From NCBI GenBank assembly GCA_027356675.1, contig DAHVXO010000320.1, forward strand, positions 1-15,778: a stretch of 15,778 nucleotides of DNA, written 5' to 3'. This document shows positions 6,602 to 13,365 of the stretch, piece by piece. The stretch comes from Symbiobacteriaceae bacterium. GTDB lineage: Bacteria > Bacillota_E > Symbiobacteriia > Symbiobacteriales > Symbiobacteriaceae. How positions within the stretch are numbered: the stretch's first letter is position 1; every line of letters starts with the position of its first letter. The notes under the pieces were generated by a model. The model was not told the DNA's origin, made no database searches, and was given only the letters and a program-made list of their open reading frames with translations. Position numbers and translations under genes: made by a program.

Positions 6602-8317
6602 ATGGAGACAAGGCAGCAACTGTGGGCCACCCATCCGTACTTTGATGAACAGACGCGGGCGGAAGTGGCAGCCCTGCGCGGTCATCCAGCAGAACTCGAG
6701 GACCGATTTTATCGGGATCTGGAGTTCGGCACGGCCGGACTGCGTGGGGTGATTGGCGCAGGAACTAACCGGATGAACCGGTACACGGTGCGCCTGGCAA
6801 CCCGCGGCCTGGCGGATTGCATCGGCGCGGCCGGGCCGGAGGCCAGGGCGCGCGGCGTCGTGATCGCCCATGACTCCCGCCACTTCTCGCCGGAGTTCGC
6901 CCTGGAGGCGGCGCTGGTCCTGGCTGCCGCCGGCATCAAGGCCTACCTATGGGATAGCCTGCGGCCCACGCCCATGCTCTCCTTCGCCGTCAGGCGCCTG
7001 AAGGCCATCGCCGGGATCATGGTCACGGCGAGCCACAATCCCCCGGAATACAACGGCTACAAGGCCTACTGGGAGGACGGAGCGCAAATCTCCCCCGAGC
7101 GCGCCGCCGAGGTGCTGGCATGCATCCGTGATATCGCGGATGTGACGGCGGTGGTGCCTCTGCCCGAGCCGGATGCCCGGGCCACCGGGCTGCTGCAGAC
7201 GGTGCCGGGTTGGGTCGACCGGGGCTACCTCGACCACCTCAAGGCCCTCGCCGCGGATCGCACGATGGACCGGGCCGCCTGCCGTATCCTCTACACGCCG
7301 CTGCACGGCACTGGGAACATCCCGGTGCGGCAAGTTCTCAGTGAGGTGGGCTATCAGGTCTCGGTGGTGCCCGAGCAGGAACTGCCCGATGGGGACTTCC
7401 CAACCGTCAAGTCCCCGAATCCGGAGGAGCCGGCGGTCTTCGCTCTGGCTTTGCGGCAGGCCAAGCGCGAGCACCCCGATGTGATCATGGCCACCGACCC
7501 CGATGCGGACCGCCTGGGCGTCCTCGCCCGTGACGCCCACGGCGAGTACAGGCCGCTGACCGGCAACCAGATTGGCGCCGTGCTGGTGGACTTCATCCTG
7601 GCCAGCCGCAAGGCGCAGGACCACCTGCCGGCCAACGGGGTGGTCATCAAATCGATCGCCACCTCGAACATGGTCGCACCGCTCGTCGCCGCGTATGGCG
7701 TTGGCCTGATCGATGTCCACACGGGCTTCAAGTTCATCGGGGACCTGATCCGGGAGTATGAGATTACGCATGAGCACACATTCCTCTTCGGGTTCGAGGA
7801 GAGCTACGGGTACCTGGCTGCCCCCTTCGTGCGCGACAAGGATGCCGTCATGGCGGCGCTGCTGGTCGCTGAGGCAGTCGCCTATCACAAGGGGCAGGGA
7901 CGGACGCTTTACGAGGCGCTGGAGTCGCTCTGGGAGCGGTGCGGGTGCTTTCAGGAGGGCATCCACTCCGTGACGCTGCCGGGGAAGGCAGGCCCGGAGC
8001 GGATGGCCCGACTGATGGCCGACCTGCGGGCGGCCCCGCCGCTGGAGTTCGCCCATATACCGGTGGCTTTGGTGGATGACTACGCTGCCGGGACCAGCCT
8101 TGAGGTGGCCACCGGCACCGTGCGGCCGCTGGCCCTGATCAAGGCCAACGTGCTGCATTACCGCTTCGCCGACGGTGGCTTCGTGATGGTCCGGCCGTCG
8201 GGGACGGAGCCCAAGCTGAAGGTTTACTTCTCCGTGCAGGCCGCTGGGTTCGATGCCGCGCAGGCCCTCCTGGAGCGGGTCCGGGGCGCCACCCTGGCCC
8301 GGATGGGGCTCGCCTGA
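6602..8317 (+). CDS. pgcA: Phosphoglucomutase/phosphomannomutase (PgcA type)
   Basis: Alpha-D-phosphohexomutase of 571 residues interconverting sugar 6- and 1-phosphates, close in length to B. subtilis PgcA (about 580). The four functional segments occur in order: an N-terminal RDLEFGTAGLRG substrate/phosphate loop; the phosphoserine loop TASHNP with Ser144 as the likely phosphorylated residue; the magnesium loop DPDADR at 299-304; and the C-terminal phosphate-binding PSGTEPKLKVY from 532. A GFEESYGY sugar-binding segment lies between the last two. The start ATG 6602 is preceded by AAAGAGGTGG. Whether glucose or mannose phosphate is preferred cannot be read from sequence. The product feeds cell wall, teichoic or exopolysaccharide precursors. 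It is monocistronic and converges with the T-box leader unit that comes from the other strand. Confidence 0.94.
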   Translation: METRQQLWATHPYFDEQTRAEVAALRGHPAELEDRFYRDLEFGTAGLRGVIGAGTNRMNRYTVRLATRGLADCIGAAGPEARARGVVIAHDSRHFSPEFALEAALVLAAAGIKAYLWDSLRPTPMLSFAVRRLKAIAGIMVTASHNPPEYNGYKAYWEDGAQISPERAAEVLACIRDIADVTAVVPLPEPDARATGLLQTVPGWVDRGYLDHLKALAADRTMDRAACRILYTPLHGTGNIPVRQVLSEVGYQVSVVPEQELPDGDFPTVKSPNPEEPAVFALALRQAKREHPDVIMATDPDADRLGVLARDAHGEYRPLTGNQIGAVLVDFILASRKAQDHLPANGVVIKSIATSNMVAPLVAAYGVGLIDVHTGFKFIGDLIREYEITHEHTFLFGFEESYGYLAAPFVRDKDAVMAALLVAEAVAYHKGQGRTLYEALESLWERCGCFQEGIHSVTLPGKAGPERMARLMADLRAAPPLEFAHIPVALVDDYAAGTSLEVATGTVRPLALIKANVLHYRFADGGFVMVRPSGTEPKLKVYFSVQAAGFDAAQALLERVRGATLARMGLA

Positions 8318-8335
8318 GGCCTCACTCGTAGCTGA

Positions 8336-8401
8336 TCATCCGGCCCGGGACGTAGGCTCGGACCGGACGCCCCGAAACCGCCGCCAGCGCTGCGTGGACA
8401 T
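8336..8401 (-). CDS. Short ORF or gene remnant downstream of the T-box
   Basis: ATG at 8401, with a strong AAAGGAGGG seven bases upstream, opens only 21 codons: MSTQRWRRFRGV, then RSEPTSRAG, ending in TGA. It lies where a T-box would place its regulated gene, and the phosphomutase gene ends 18 bases beyond on the other strand. The first five residues resemble the start of histidyl-tRNA synthetases (M-x-x-Q-R), but five residues prove nothing. A shifted frame reads AYVPGRMISYE before another TGA at 8319, so the region may join the two ends of a deleted gene. It may equally be a leader peptide. Confidence 0.35.
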   Translation of the reverse strand: MSTQRWRRFRGVRSEPTSRAG

Positions 8402-8430
8402 GGGGTACCCTCCTTTGAGCTTTCCCCACG

Positions 8431-8468
8431 AATAAAAGCCCTCGCCTCTGTGTCAAGAGGCGAGGGCT
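8431..8468 (-). terminator. T-box terminator hairpin
   Basis: Minus strand AGCCCTCGCCTC (8468-8457) pairs perfectly with GAGGCGAGGGCT (8448-8437), 12 bp with an 8-nt loop, followed by TTTATT. It lies directly after the T-box core, as expected for the leader's terminator. Confidence 0.88.
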
Positions 8469-8802
8469 TGCGCGCTCGCGGTACCACTCTTGTTGGGCTG
8501 CCGGTCGTACGCCCCGGCTGGCCCGTCTCGTGTTTCGGTGCGATCACACCGCTGTTTTTCTAACGGAGGCAGTACTCCGTCCGCAGCTTACGCCGGCGGC
8601 TGTGGGGCCGCCGAGGCGCTCAGCCGGCCGCTCGGGGAGGAGGCGCCAACTCCGGTGTGCCCGAAGCTTCCCGCCCGGCTCGCCCGTCAAGGGCGAAGCG
8701 GGGTGAGATCGTGCCGTGCCGCTGCTTTGCACCATCCAGCAGCTCTCTGAAGGCGTCGGCCACGAGGCGAACGAGTCCCGTCATTGCGTTATCCGTAGGT
8801 TA
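8432..8802 (-). promoter_or_regulatory. T-box leader RNA, probable histidine specifier
   Basis: A tRNA-sensing transcription attenuator. The diagnostic T-box core GAGTGGTACCGCG is at about 8489-8477 (consensus GGGTGGNACCGCG), followed by the terminator hairpin. The Stem I hallmark GAGAG and GGTGCAA motifs sit in CAGAGAGCTGCTGG and ATGGTGCAAAGCAGC at about 8752-8724. After them comes GGCACGATCTCACC, which aligns with the usual specifier-purine-AAC-TCACC pattern and puts the specifier at CAC, 8713-8711, for histidine. Uncharged tRNA pairing with the specifier and with the bulge would favour the antiterminator. About 260 bases separate Stem I from the core, enough for Stems II-III; the middle contains strong hairpins. 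The regulated gene appears to be gone: only a 21-codon ORF follows. Specifier assignment is less certain than the T-box call itself. Confidence 0.88.
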
Positions 8803-8808
8803 TTCAGA

Positions 8809-8837
8809 ATAGTATACCCGCGCTTGTCTGGTGTCAA
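8809..8837 (-). promoter_or_regulatory. Promoter of the T-box leader
   Basis: Minus strand has a consensus TTGACA at 8837-8832. Either TATACT (8816-8811, spacer 15) or TACTAT (8814-8809, spacer 17) serves as -10. The predicted start is near 8802. Confidence 0.65.
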
Positions 8838-8878
8838 GCTGTCCTCGCGGTGTTTCATATGTCGGAAGAGTCTTTGGC

Positions 8879-8908
8879 TTGACGCAAGGCAACATATTCG
8901 GTTAAGAT
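8879..8908 (+). promoter_or_regulatory. Promoter of the tetR-paa operon
   Basis: TTGACG (8879-8884) and TAAGAT (8903-8908) with an 18-base spacer, immediately upstream of a palindromic operator and 36 bases before the TetR start. It is back to back with the T-box promoter. Confidence 0.5.
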
Positions 8909-8932
8909 GTAACCAAGCAATCGCTTGGTTAC
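8909..8932 (+). promoter_or_regulatory. Palindromic operator, probable TetR-family site
   Basis: GTAACCAAGC and GCTTGGTTAC form perfect 10-base arms around AATC. The site begins at the base after the -10 and ends 11 bases before the TetR ATG, covering the transcription start. ACCAAGC-type arms are common for TetR repressors of acyl-CoA pathways, so autoregulation and control of the paa genes by the adjacent regulator is the natural reading. Confidence 0.72.
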
Positions 8933-8943
8933 GGGGTGGGGAC

Positions 8944-9534
8944 ATGGCACGGCCGGGTCGAAAGGAACACGTGATGGCGGCAGCGGTGGCGCTCTTCAGC
9001 CGCAAGGGCTACCACGGCACCACCGTGAGGGACATCGCCGAGGAGAGCGGCATGCTCTCCGGCAGCCTTTACGCTCACATCTCCACCAAGGAAGACCTGC
9101 TGTTTGACATTGTCCTGAAGGCGGCAGACCGGTTCATGGCGGCCGTTCTGCCCATCGTGGCCGGGGAGGGCGCCGCGGCCGACAAGCTGCGGTGGGCCAT
9201 GGCCGCGCATATGCGGGTCGTAGGGGAGTCGCTGGAGGCGGCCACGGTCTTCCTGCACGAATGGAAGGCGCTCTCGCCTGAGCGCAGGGCGGTGGCGGCC
9301 GGGCGGCGTGCCGCCTACGAGGCACTGTTCGCTGAGATCATCCGCCGGGGCGCTGATGCCGGGGAATTTGCGGTTGCGGACCCCAAGTTCGCCCGCCTTC
9401 TCGTCCTCAGCGCCGTCAACTGGCTCTACGAATGGTACGACCCGGCCGGCCCGCTGCCGCCCGAGGCTGTGGCCGATCGGTTTGCGGACTTGCTCCTGAC
9501 CGGGTTCAGCCAGCGGGAAGGCGGGGGCGTATGA
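8944..9534 (+). CDS. TetR/AcrR family regulator of the paa cluster
   Basis: A 196-residue TetR-type repressor. The N-terminal helix-turn-helix domain is typical: residues 1-50 include AAVALFSRKGYHGTTVRDIA, then SLYAHISTKEDLL, with the recognition helix around GSLYAHI. The C-terminal ligand-binding part is all-helical, with FLHEWKALSPE and LLLTGF near the end. ATG 8944 follows a GGGGTGGGG stretch and is the usual TetR start position; the frame is open upstream to 8716 but that runs through the promoter. Its TGA overlaps the paaA ATG (ATGA), so the genes are translationally coupled. By analogy with PaaR, a phenylacetyl-CoA-responsive TetR repressor, it probably binds the palindrome just upstream and senses an acyl-CoA; the ligand is inference. 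Confidence 0.9.
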   Translation: MARPGRKEHVMAAAVALFSRKGYHGTTVRDIAEESGMLSGSLYAHISTKEDLLFDIVLKAADRFMAAVLPIVAGEGAAADKLRWAMAAHMRVVGESLEAATVFLHEWKALSPERRAVAAGRRAAYEALFAEIIRRGADAGEFAVADPKFARLLVLSAVNWLYEWYDPAGPLPPEAVADRFADLLLTGFSQREGGGV

Positions 9535-10469
9535 CAGACGAAGAGCGGCTCGCAGCATTCATGGCGCGCATCGAGCGCGGCGAGAAGATCGAGGCCTCGG
9601 ACTGGATGCCTGCGCAGTATCGGGTCACCCTGGTCAAGTTCATGCAAATGCACGCCTTCTCCGAGATCATGGGCGCCCTGCCGGAGAAGGAATGGGTTCC
9701 CCGGGCCCCAACCCTGGCCCGCAAGCTCTCGCTCATGGCCAAGGTGCAAGATGAGATGGGCCACGGTCAGCTCATCCTCCGCATCACCGAGGACCTGGCG
9801 GCCCCTCTGGGCAAGACCCGGGAGGATCTGGTGGCGGATCTCTTTACTGGTCAGGCCAAGTTCCACAACGTCTTTCACATGCCGGCGCCCACCTGGGCGG
9901 ACTGCGGCGTCATCGGCTGGCTGGTGGACGGCGCGGCCGTCGTCTCCCAGGCGGCTCTGCTGGATTCCAGCTACGGCCCTTACGCCCGGGTGCTCCAGCG
10001 GGTCTGCGCGGAGGAGGGCTTCCACATCTAGCATGGGGAGTCCATCTGCCTCGCCCTGGCGGAGGGCACCGTGGTCCAACGGCAGATGCTCCAGGAGGCC
10101 CTGAACCGCTGGTGGGAATCGCTTTTGCTCTTCTTCGGGCCCGCCGAGACCACCAGTGCCTCGGCCACGGTCCTCATGAAGTACCGCTTCCGCATCAAGA
10201 CCAATGAGGAGCTGCGCCAGAAGTTCTTCACCAAGTACGTGCCGCGCATCTGGTCCCTGGGGCTGACGGTGCCTGACCCGGACTTCCGTTGGAACGAGGC
10301 CACACAGCTCTGGGAGTACACGCCGGCGGACTGGAGCAAGCTGGGGCTCATCGCCAAGAACCAGGGCCCACTGTCGCAGTACCGGCTGGGCCTGCGGCGC
10401 ATGTCCTACGAACAGACCCGGTGGGTGCGCGAGGCGCTGCTCGGCCGCAACCCCGCCGGCGTGGCCTAG
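9531..10469 (+). pseudogene. paaA: paaA, phenylacetyl-CoA epoxidase alpha subunit, with in-frame TAG
   Basis: Catalytic subunit of the diiron 1,2-phenylacetyl-CoA epoxidase, which adds oxygen across the ring of phenylacetyl-CoA. The 313-codon frame gives the usual length (about 310). Diiron ligands are recognisable: E45, E75-x-x-H78 (QDEMGHGQ), the carboxylate D133 and E162-x-x-H165 (EEGFH). However codon 167 is TAG (10029-10031), two residues after H165: EEGFHI, stop, HGESICLAL. Conservation resumes at once in the same frame and continues to TAG at 10467, and relatives have a basic residue near this point, so AAG to TAG would explain it. A 166-residue product would lack the C-terminal half and the complex would probably fail. 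Suppression or a sequence error is possible; no selenocysteine-like element applies to TAG. The gene overlaps tetR by ATGA and precedes paaB by 16 bases. Confidence 0.82.
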
Positions 10470-10485
10470 GAAGGAGTGGTCTGCG

Positions 10486-10809
10486 ATGGTCTTCGTCGTC
10501 TACGAGGTCTTCGTGCAGAAGGACCACGCCAGCCCGCACGTCTGGGTAGGCAGCGTGGATGCCGGGTCGCCGGATGATGCGCTCTTGCTGGCCCGGGAGA
10601 GCTTCCTGCGCCGTGAGGACGCCGTCTCGCTGTGGGTCGTGCGCCAGCAGGACGTGCACCGGACGGACTACGAGGACCGGGATTTCTTCGCCCGGGAGAC
10701 CGACAAGCAATATCGCACCCTGACGGGCTACAACAAGCAAAACGCCGAGAAGTGGCGGAAATACCGCAAGGGCCTCCTGGACCTCGAAAGGGACTTCGTA
10801 AAGGACTGA
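10486..10809 (+). CDS. paaB: Phenylacetyl-CoA epoxidase subunit PaaB
   Basis: Small structural subunit of the PaaABC(E) epoxidase, 107 residues against the usual 95-105. Recognisable PaaB features include YEVFVQKDHASPHVWVGSV at the N-terminus, the DALLLARESFLRREDAVSLW core and VVRQQDV. The charged tail (YRTLTGYNKQNAEKW onward) is longer than in E. coli PaaB. ATG 10486 has GAAGGAGTGG upstream. Its TGA overlaps the first possible paaC start by one base (TGATG), so the two are coupled. PaaB bridges PaaA-PaaC heterodimers in the known complexes. Confidence 0.93.
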   Translation: MVFVVYEVFVQKDHASPHVWVGSVDAGSPDDALLLARESFLRREDAVSLWVVRQQDVHRTDYEDRDFFARETDKQYRTLTGYNKQNAEKWRKYRKGLLDLERDFVKD

Positions 10810-10814
10810 TGGGT

Positions 10815-11615
10815 ATGAACCGGGACGCGCTGGTCGAGTTGCTGCTGCAACTGGCGGATGACGACCTGGTCATCGGGCACCGCCACTCCGAATGGCTGGG
10901 GCTCGCCCCTCACTTTGAGGAGGACATTGCCTTCGCGTCCAGCGCCCAGGATGAGGTGGGTCATGCCACGGCCTTATACCGCTTGCTGGAGGAGTTTGGG
11001 GTTGGAAAGGCGGATGACCTGGCCTTTGTGCGGCCGGGGGCGGAGCGGCGGAACGCGGTGCTGGTCGAGGGGGTCAACGGGTCGGGGACGTACCTGGAGA
11101 ATCCGGCGTTCGACTGGGGGTACGCCGTCGCCCGCAGCCTGGCCTACGACCTTTTTGATGCGGTCCGGCTCGAGGCACTGACGCGGTCGGCCTACGAGCC
11201 CCTCGCCTTGCTGGCGGGGAAGATCCGCCGGGAGGAGCGCTACCACCTGCTTCACCACGCCACCTGGTTCAAGCGGCTGGCACAGGGGACGGCTGAGTCC
11301 CGCCGCCGCCTGGAAGCAGGTATCGCCCGGACGTGGGCGGATGTGGACGGGCTCTTCGCGCCCGGGTCTGTCGCGGACCCGGACCTGCTTCCCGTCAGTC
11401 CGGTGCAGTTGGTGGAGCGCTGGGAGAGCGAGTTGCAGCCCCAGTTCGCGGCCGTGGGGCTGGCCTGGCCGGGGACGCCGGTTGCCTTGGCCGTGCCAGC
11501 CGCCCCCACCGCGGCCTTGCCCGATGGCCGCCGCGGCCAACATACGACCGCCCTGACCGACCTCCTCGCCACCATGTGCGAGGTCTACCGCACGGCACCG
11601 GAGGCTGTATGGTAG
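10815..11615 (+). CDS. paaC: Phenylacetyl-CoA epoxidase subunit PaaC
   Basis: Ferritin-like structural partner of PaaA, 266 residues, near the usual 250. Visible features are ALVELLLQLADDDLVIGHRH followed by SEWLGLAPHFEEDIAFASS, the SAQDEVGHATALY helix, the SLAYDLFDAVRLEAL helix, and RREERYHLLHHATWFKRL, all typical of PaaC. In studied complexes PaaC does not hold the working diiron centre; it stabilises PaaA. ATG 10815 is preferred because AAAGGA (10800-10805) lies nine bases upstream; ATG 10809, overlapping the paaB stop, would add two residues but places the site only three bases away. The C-terminal 30 residues (QHTTALTDLLATMCEVY) carry the usual final helix. It overlaps paaD by seven bases. 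Confidence 0.93.
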   Translation: MNRDALVELLLQLADDDLVIGHRHSEWLGLAPHFEEDIAFASSAQDEVGHATALYRLLEEFGVGKADDLAFVRPGAERRNAVLVEGVNGSGTYLENPAFDWGYAVARSLAYDLFDAVRLEALTRSAYEPLALLAGKIRREERYHLLHHATWFKRLAQGTAESRRRLEAGIARTWADVDGLFAPGSVADPDLLPVSPVQLVERWESELQPQFAAVGLAWPGTPVALAVPAAPTAALPDGRRGQHTTALTDLLATMCEVYRTAPEAVW

Positions 11616-12091
11616 CCCCCGCGGCCGTCTGGGCCGCCCTGGCCGAGGTGACGGACCCGGAGATCCCGCCTGTGAGCGTGGTTGACATGGGCATGGTCGC
11701 GCAGGTGGCCACCGACGGTGCTCACGTCCGCATTGACATGACGCCAACCTTCGTCGGCTGCCCTGCCCTTGAGCTGATCCGCCGGAACGTGATAACACGC
11801 ATCAGCCAGGTGGATGGGGTCGCAGGCGTGGCGGTCCGCTTCGTTTTTGACCCGCCCTGGACCTCCGAGCGGATCACAGCCCAGGGGCGGGATCGGCTCA
11901 GATCCTTTGGGATTGCGCCGCCGCTCCACGAGGGTACAGGAAACCTGATCAGCCTCGCAGAAGTACCCGACTGCCCGTATTGCGGTTCACGGCAGACCCA
12001 CATGGAGAATCTCTTCGGACCTACGGCCTGCCGGTCGATCTACTACTGCGACGCCTGCCGGCAGCCGTTTGAGGCCGTGAAGACCATCTGA
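11609..12091 (+). CDS. paaD: PaaD, phenylacetyl-CoA epoxidase maturation protein
   Basis: Fe-S assembly-like accessory protein of the epoxidase cluster, 160 residues as usual. The N-terminal DUF59/MIP18 domain is clear: ALAEVTDPEIPPVSVVDMG at about 10-28 and MTPTFVGCPALELIRRNV with its conserved cysteine. The C-terminal quarter is a zinc-ribbon-like segment with CPYCGS and then CRSIYYCDACRQPF, giving paired C-x-x-C motifs. PaaD is thought to help insert the cofactor of the epoxidase or the PaaE reductase; the exact role is not settled. ATG 11609 overlaps the end of paaC by seven bases and has GGAGG four bases upstream. It is the last gene of the unit, 15 bases before a terminator. No paaE follows. 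Confidence 0.93.
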   Translation: MVAPAAVWAALAEVTDPEIPPVSVVDMGMVAQVATDGAHVRIDMTPTFVGCPALELIRRNVITRISQVDGVAGVAVRFVFDPPWTSERITAQGRDRLRSFGIAPPLHEGTGNLISLAEVPDCPYCGSRQTHMENLFGPTACRSIYYCDACRQPFEAVKTI

Positions 12092-12106
12092 GGCCTGTTG
12101 CACAAT

Positions 12107-12135
12107 AAAGCCGCCCAGACGGGCGGCTTTGCTTA
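12107..12135 (+). terminator. Intrinsic terminator of the tetR-paaABCD operon
   Basis: AAAGCCGCCC (12107-12116) pairs perfectly with GGGCGGCTTT (12121-12130) around AGAC. The T-rich tract after it is interrupted (TTTGCTTAT). The A-run before the stem could make it work on the other strand as well. Confidence 0.8.
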
Positions 12136-12157
12136 TGGGCCGGTCCCTGGTCTGAGG

Positions 12158-12331
12158 TCAGCCGCTGGGATTGCTGGTGTGGTTCGTCGGACCACGCTCG
12201 GGGTCCTGGATATCCTGCTGACCACGAATCCGATTGAGTTCCTGCTTGGTGGTAGCCGCCTCCGGGTGCTTGGGGGTAAACTTGGCGCCTGCGCGCGCCT
12301 CAGGCTGCTCCTCGGGCTTATCCCATCCCAT
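12158..12331 (-). CDS. Possible small hydrophilic protein, 57 aa
   Basis: The only plausible gene in the 359-base interval between paaD and the RidA-Nudix gene. ATG 12331 has AGAGGTG eight bases upstream on the minus strand. The product starts MGWDKPEEQPEARAG and is hydrophilic and proline-, glutamine- and charge-rich, with no hydrophobic segment; such a composition is common for small spore or stress proteins, but I recognise no family. An in-frame GTG at 12343 is an alternative start. The rest of the interval holds the paa terminator and no recognisable promoter. Confidence 0.4.
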   Translation of the reverse strand: MGWDKPEEQPEARAGAKFTPKHPEAATTKQELNRIRGQQDIQDPERGPTNHTSNPSG

Positions 12332-12450
12332 CTTGCATTTCACCTCTTGCCTAGTCTCGCCCGGGGCTGTGTGCAGCTATGCGATCGGCAGGAGTTCCGT
12401 GCCGGCCGCGGGAATCAGTGATGCGACTCACGTAGTGGAGGCGATCGCTC

Positions 12451-13272
12451 TTGCAGCGGCAGAACATCGCGTCGGGAGCCCCATGGGAATCGATCGTCGG
12501 CTATTCGCGCGCCGTGCGGATTGGCTCGCACATTCACGTGGCCGGTACGATCGCCGCGGATGAGCACGGGAACGTGGTCGGCCAGGGCGACGCGTACAGG
12601 CAGACCATCGAGGCTCTGCGCAAGATCGAAGCGGCGCTGGCCTCCGCAGGTGCAGCGCTGCGCGACGTGGTCCGGACCCGCCTGTTCGTAACCAATATCA
12701 GCCTGTGGGAGCAGATCGGGCGGGCCCACGGCGAGTTCTTCCGCGATATCCGACCGGCTACCACCATGGTCGAAGTGGCCGGGTTGATCTCACCGGCGGC
12801 GCTGGTGGAGATTGAAGCCGAGGCTGTGGTGTCTGAGGAGACCGGGCCGGTGCGCCACCGGCACACGGGGGCCTATGCCGTCGTCGTGCACGACGGCCGG
12901 GTGCTGCTGGTGGCAAAGAGTCGCGGGCCATACACCGGCTCCTGGGACCTGCCCGGTGGCGGGATTGAGTTCGGTGAGACGCCGGAGGCGGCGCTCCGCC
13001 GGGAGGTGACCGAAGAGACCGGGCTGACCGTTACGGCGGCCTACCTGCTGACGGCCCTCTCCAACCGGGTGCGGTACCGGGGCGCCTCAGGTGTGGACGA
13101 GGACATCCACCACCTGGGTGTGCTCTACCGGGTGGAGGTCGATCCAACCCAGCCGCTGCTGGAGGGCCCGGACGGCCAGGATTCACACGGCGCTCGCTGG
13201 CTGGCGTTGGATGCCCTGCCGAGCCTGCCGCTCAGTCCATTTGCCCAACAGGTGCTCATTGCCGTGCGGTAA
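12451..13272 (+). CDS. RidA-like/Nudix hydrolase fusion protein
   Basis: Two domains in 273 residues. Residues 1-128 are a YjgF/YER057c/UK114 (RidA-like) domain: [36 protein letters not shown] and a C-terminal VEIEAEAVV strand. Residues 137-273 are a Nudix hydrolase: [25 protein letters not shown], and a complete Nudix box G170-x5-E176-x7-R184-E185-V-x-E188-E189-x-G191, which binds Mg and cleaves nucleoside-diphosphate-linked compounds. The arginine that RidA uses for 2-iminobutanoate deamination is absent: the motif reads RPATTMVEV where RidA has P-A-R-S/T, so imine deaminase activity is unlikely. Translation begins at TTG 12451 with GGAGG nine bases upstream; this start reproduces the usual N-terminus of the RidA subfamily. 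The two domains probably act on one damaged or signalling nucleotide, which is inference. It is monocistronic. Confidence 0.88.
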   Translation: MQRQNIASGAPWESIVGYSRAVRIGSHIHVAGTIAADEHGNVVGQGDAYRQTIEALRKIEAALASAGAALRDVVRTRLFVTNISLWEQIGRAHGEFFRDIRPATTMVEVAGLISPAALVEIEAEAVVSEETGPVRHRHTGAYAVVVHDGRVLLVAKSRGPYTGSWDLPGGGIEFGETPEAALRREVTEETGLTVTAAYLLTALSNRVRYRGASGVDEDIHHLGVLYRVEVDPTQPLLEGPDGQDSHGARWLALDALPSLPLSPFAQQVLIAVR

Positions 13273-13307
13273 CGATCGCAAGTGGCCGTTCGCCTGGTGC
13301 CCGAGTG

Positions 13308-13343
13308 AAAAAAACAGGGGTAGCCCCGCGCCGGGGGCTACCC
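13308..13343 (-). terminator. Intrinsic terminator of the SPFH (hflK-hflC-like) operon
   Basis: The inverted repeat at 13318-13327 and 13334-13343 (GGGTAGCCCC with GGGGCTACCC) is followed on the minus strand by TG and seven T at 13314-13308. On the plus strand it is followed only by TTT, so it may also weakly end the RidA-Nudix transcript. Confidence 0.88.
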
Positions 13344-13365
13344 TTTCATCCATTACCGCATTGGG

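Noticed and set aside
6947..8158. 403-codon open frame on the minus strand inside the phosphomutase gene
   Set aside because: It is the antisense shadow of a clear enzyme with all four catalytic motifs, and is an expected artefact of high GC content.
10029..10031. Pyrrolysine at the paaA TAG
   Set aside because: No pyl gene or PYLIS-like support is visible, and paaA is not a known pyrrolysine protein; mutation or error is simpler.
10974..11798. 274-codon minus-strand frame across paaC and paaD
   Set aside because: Shadow of two recognisable genes; low-complexity arginine- and proline-rich product with no domain.
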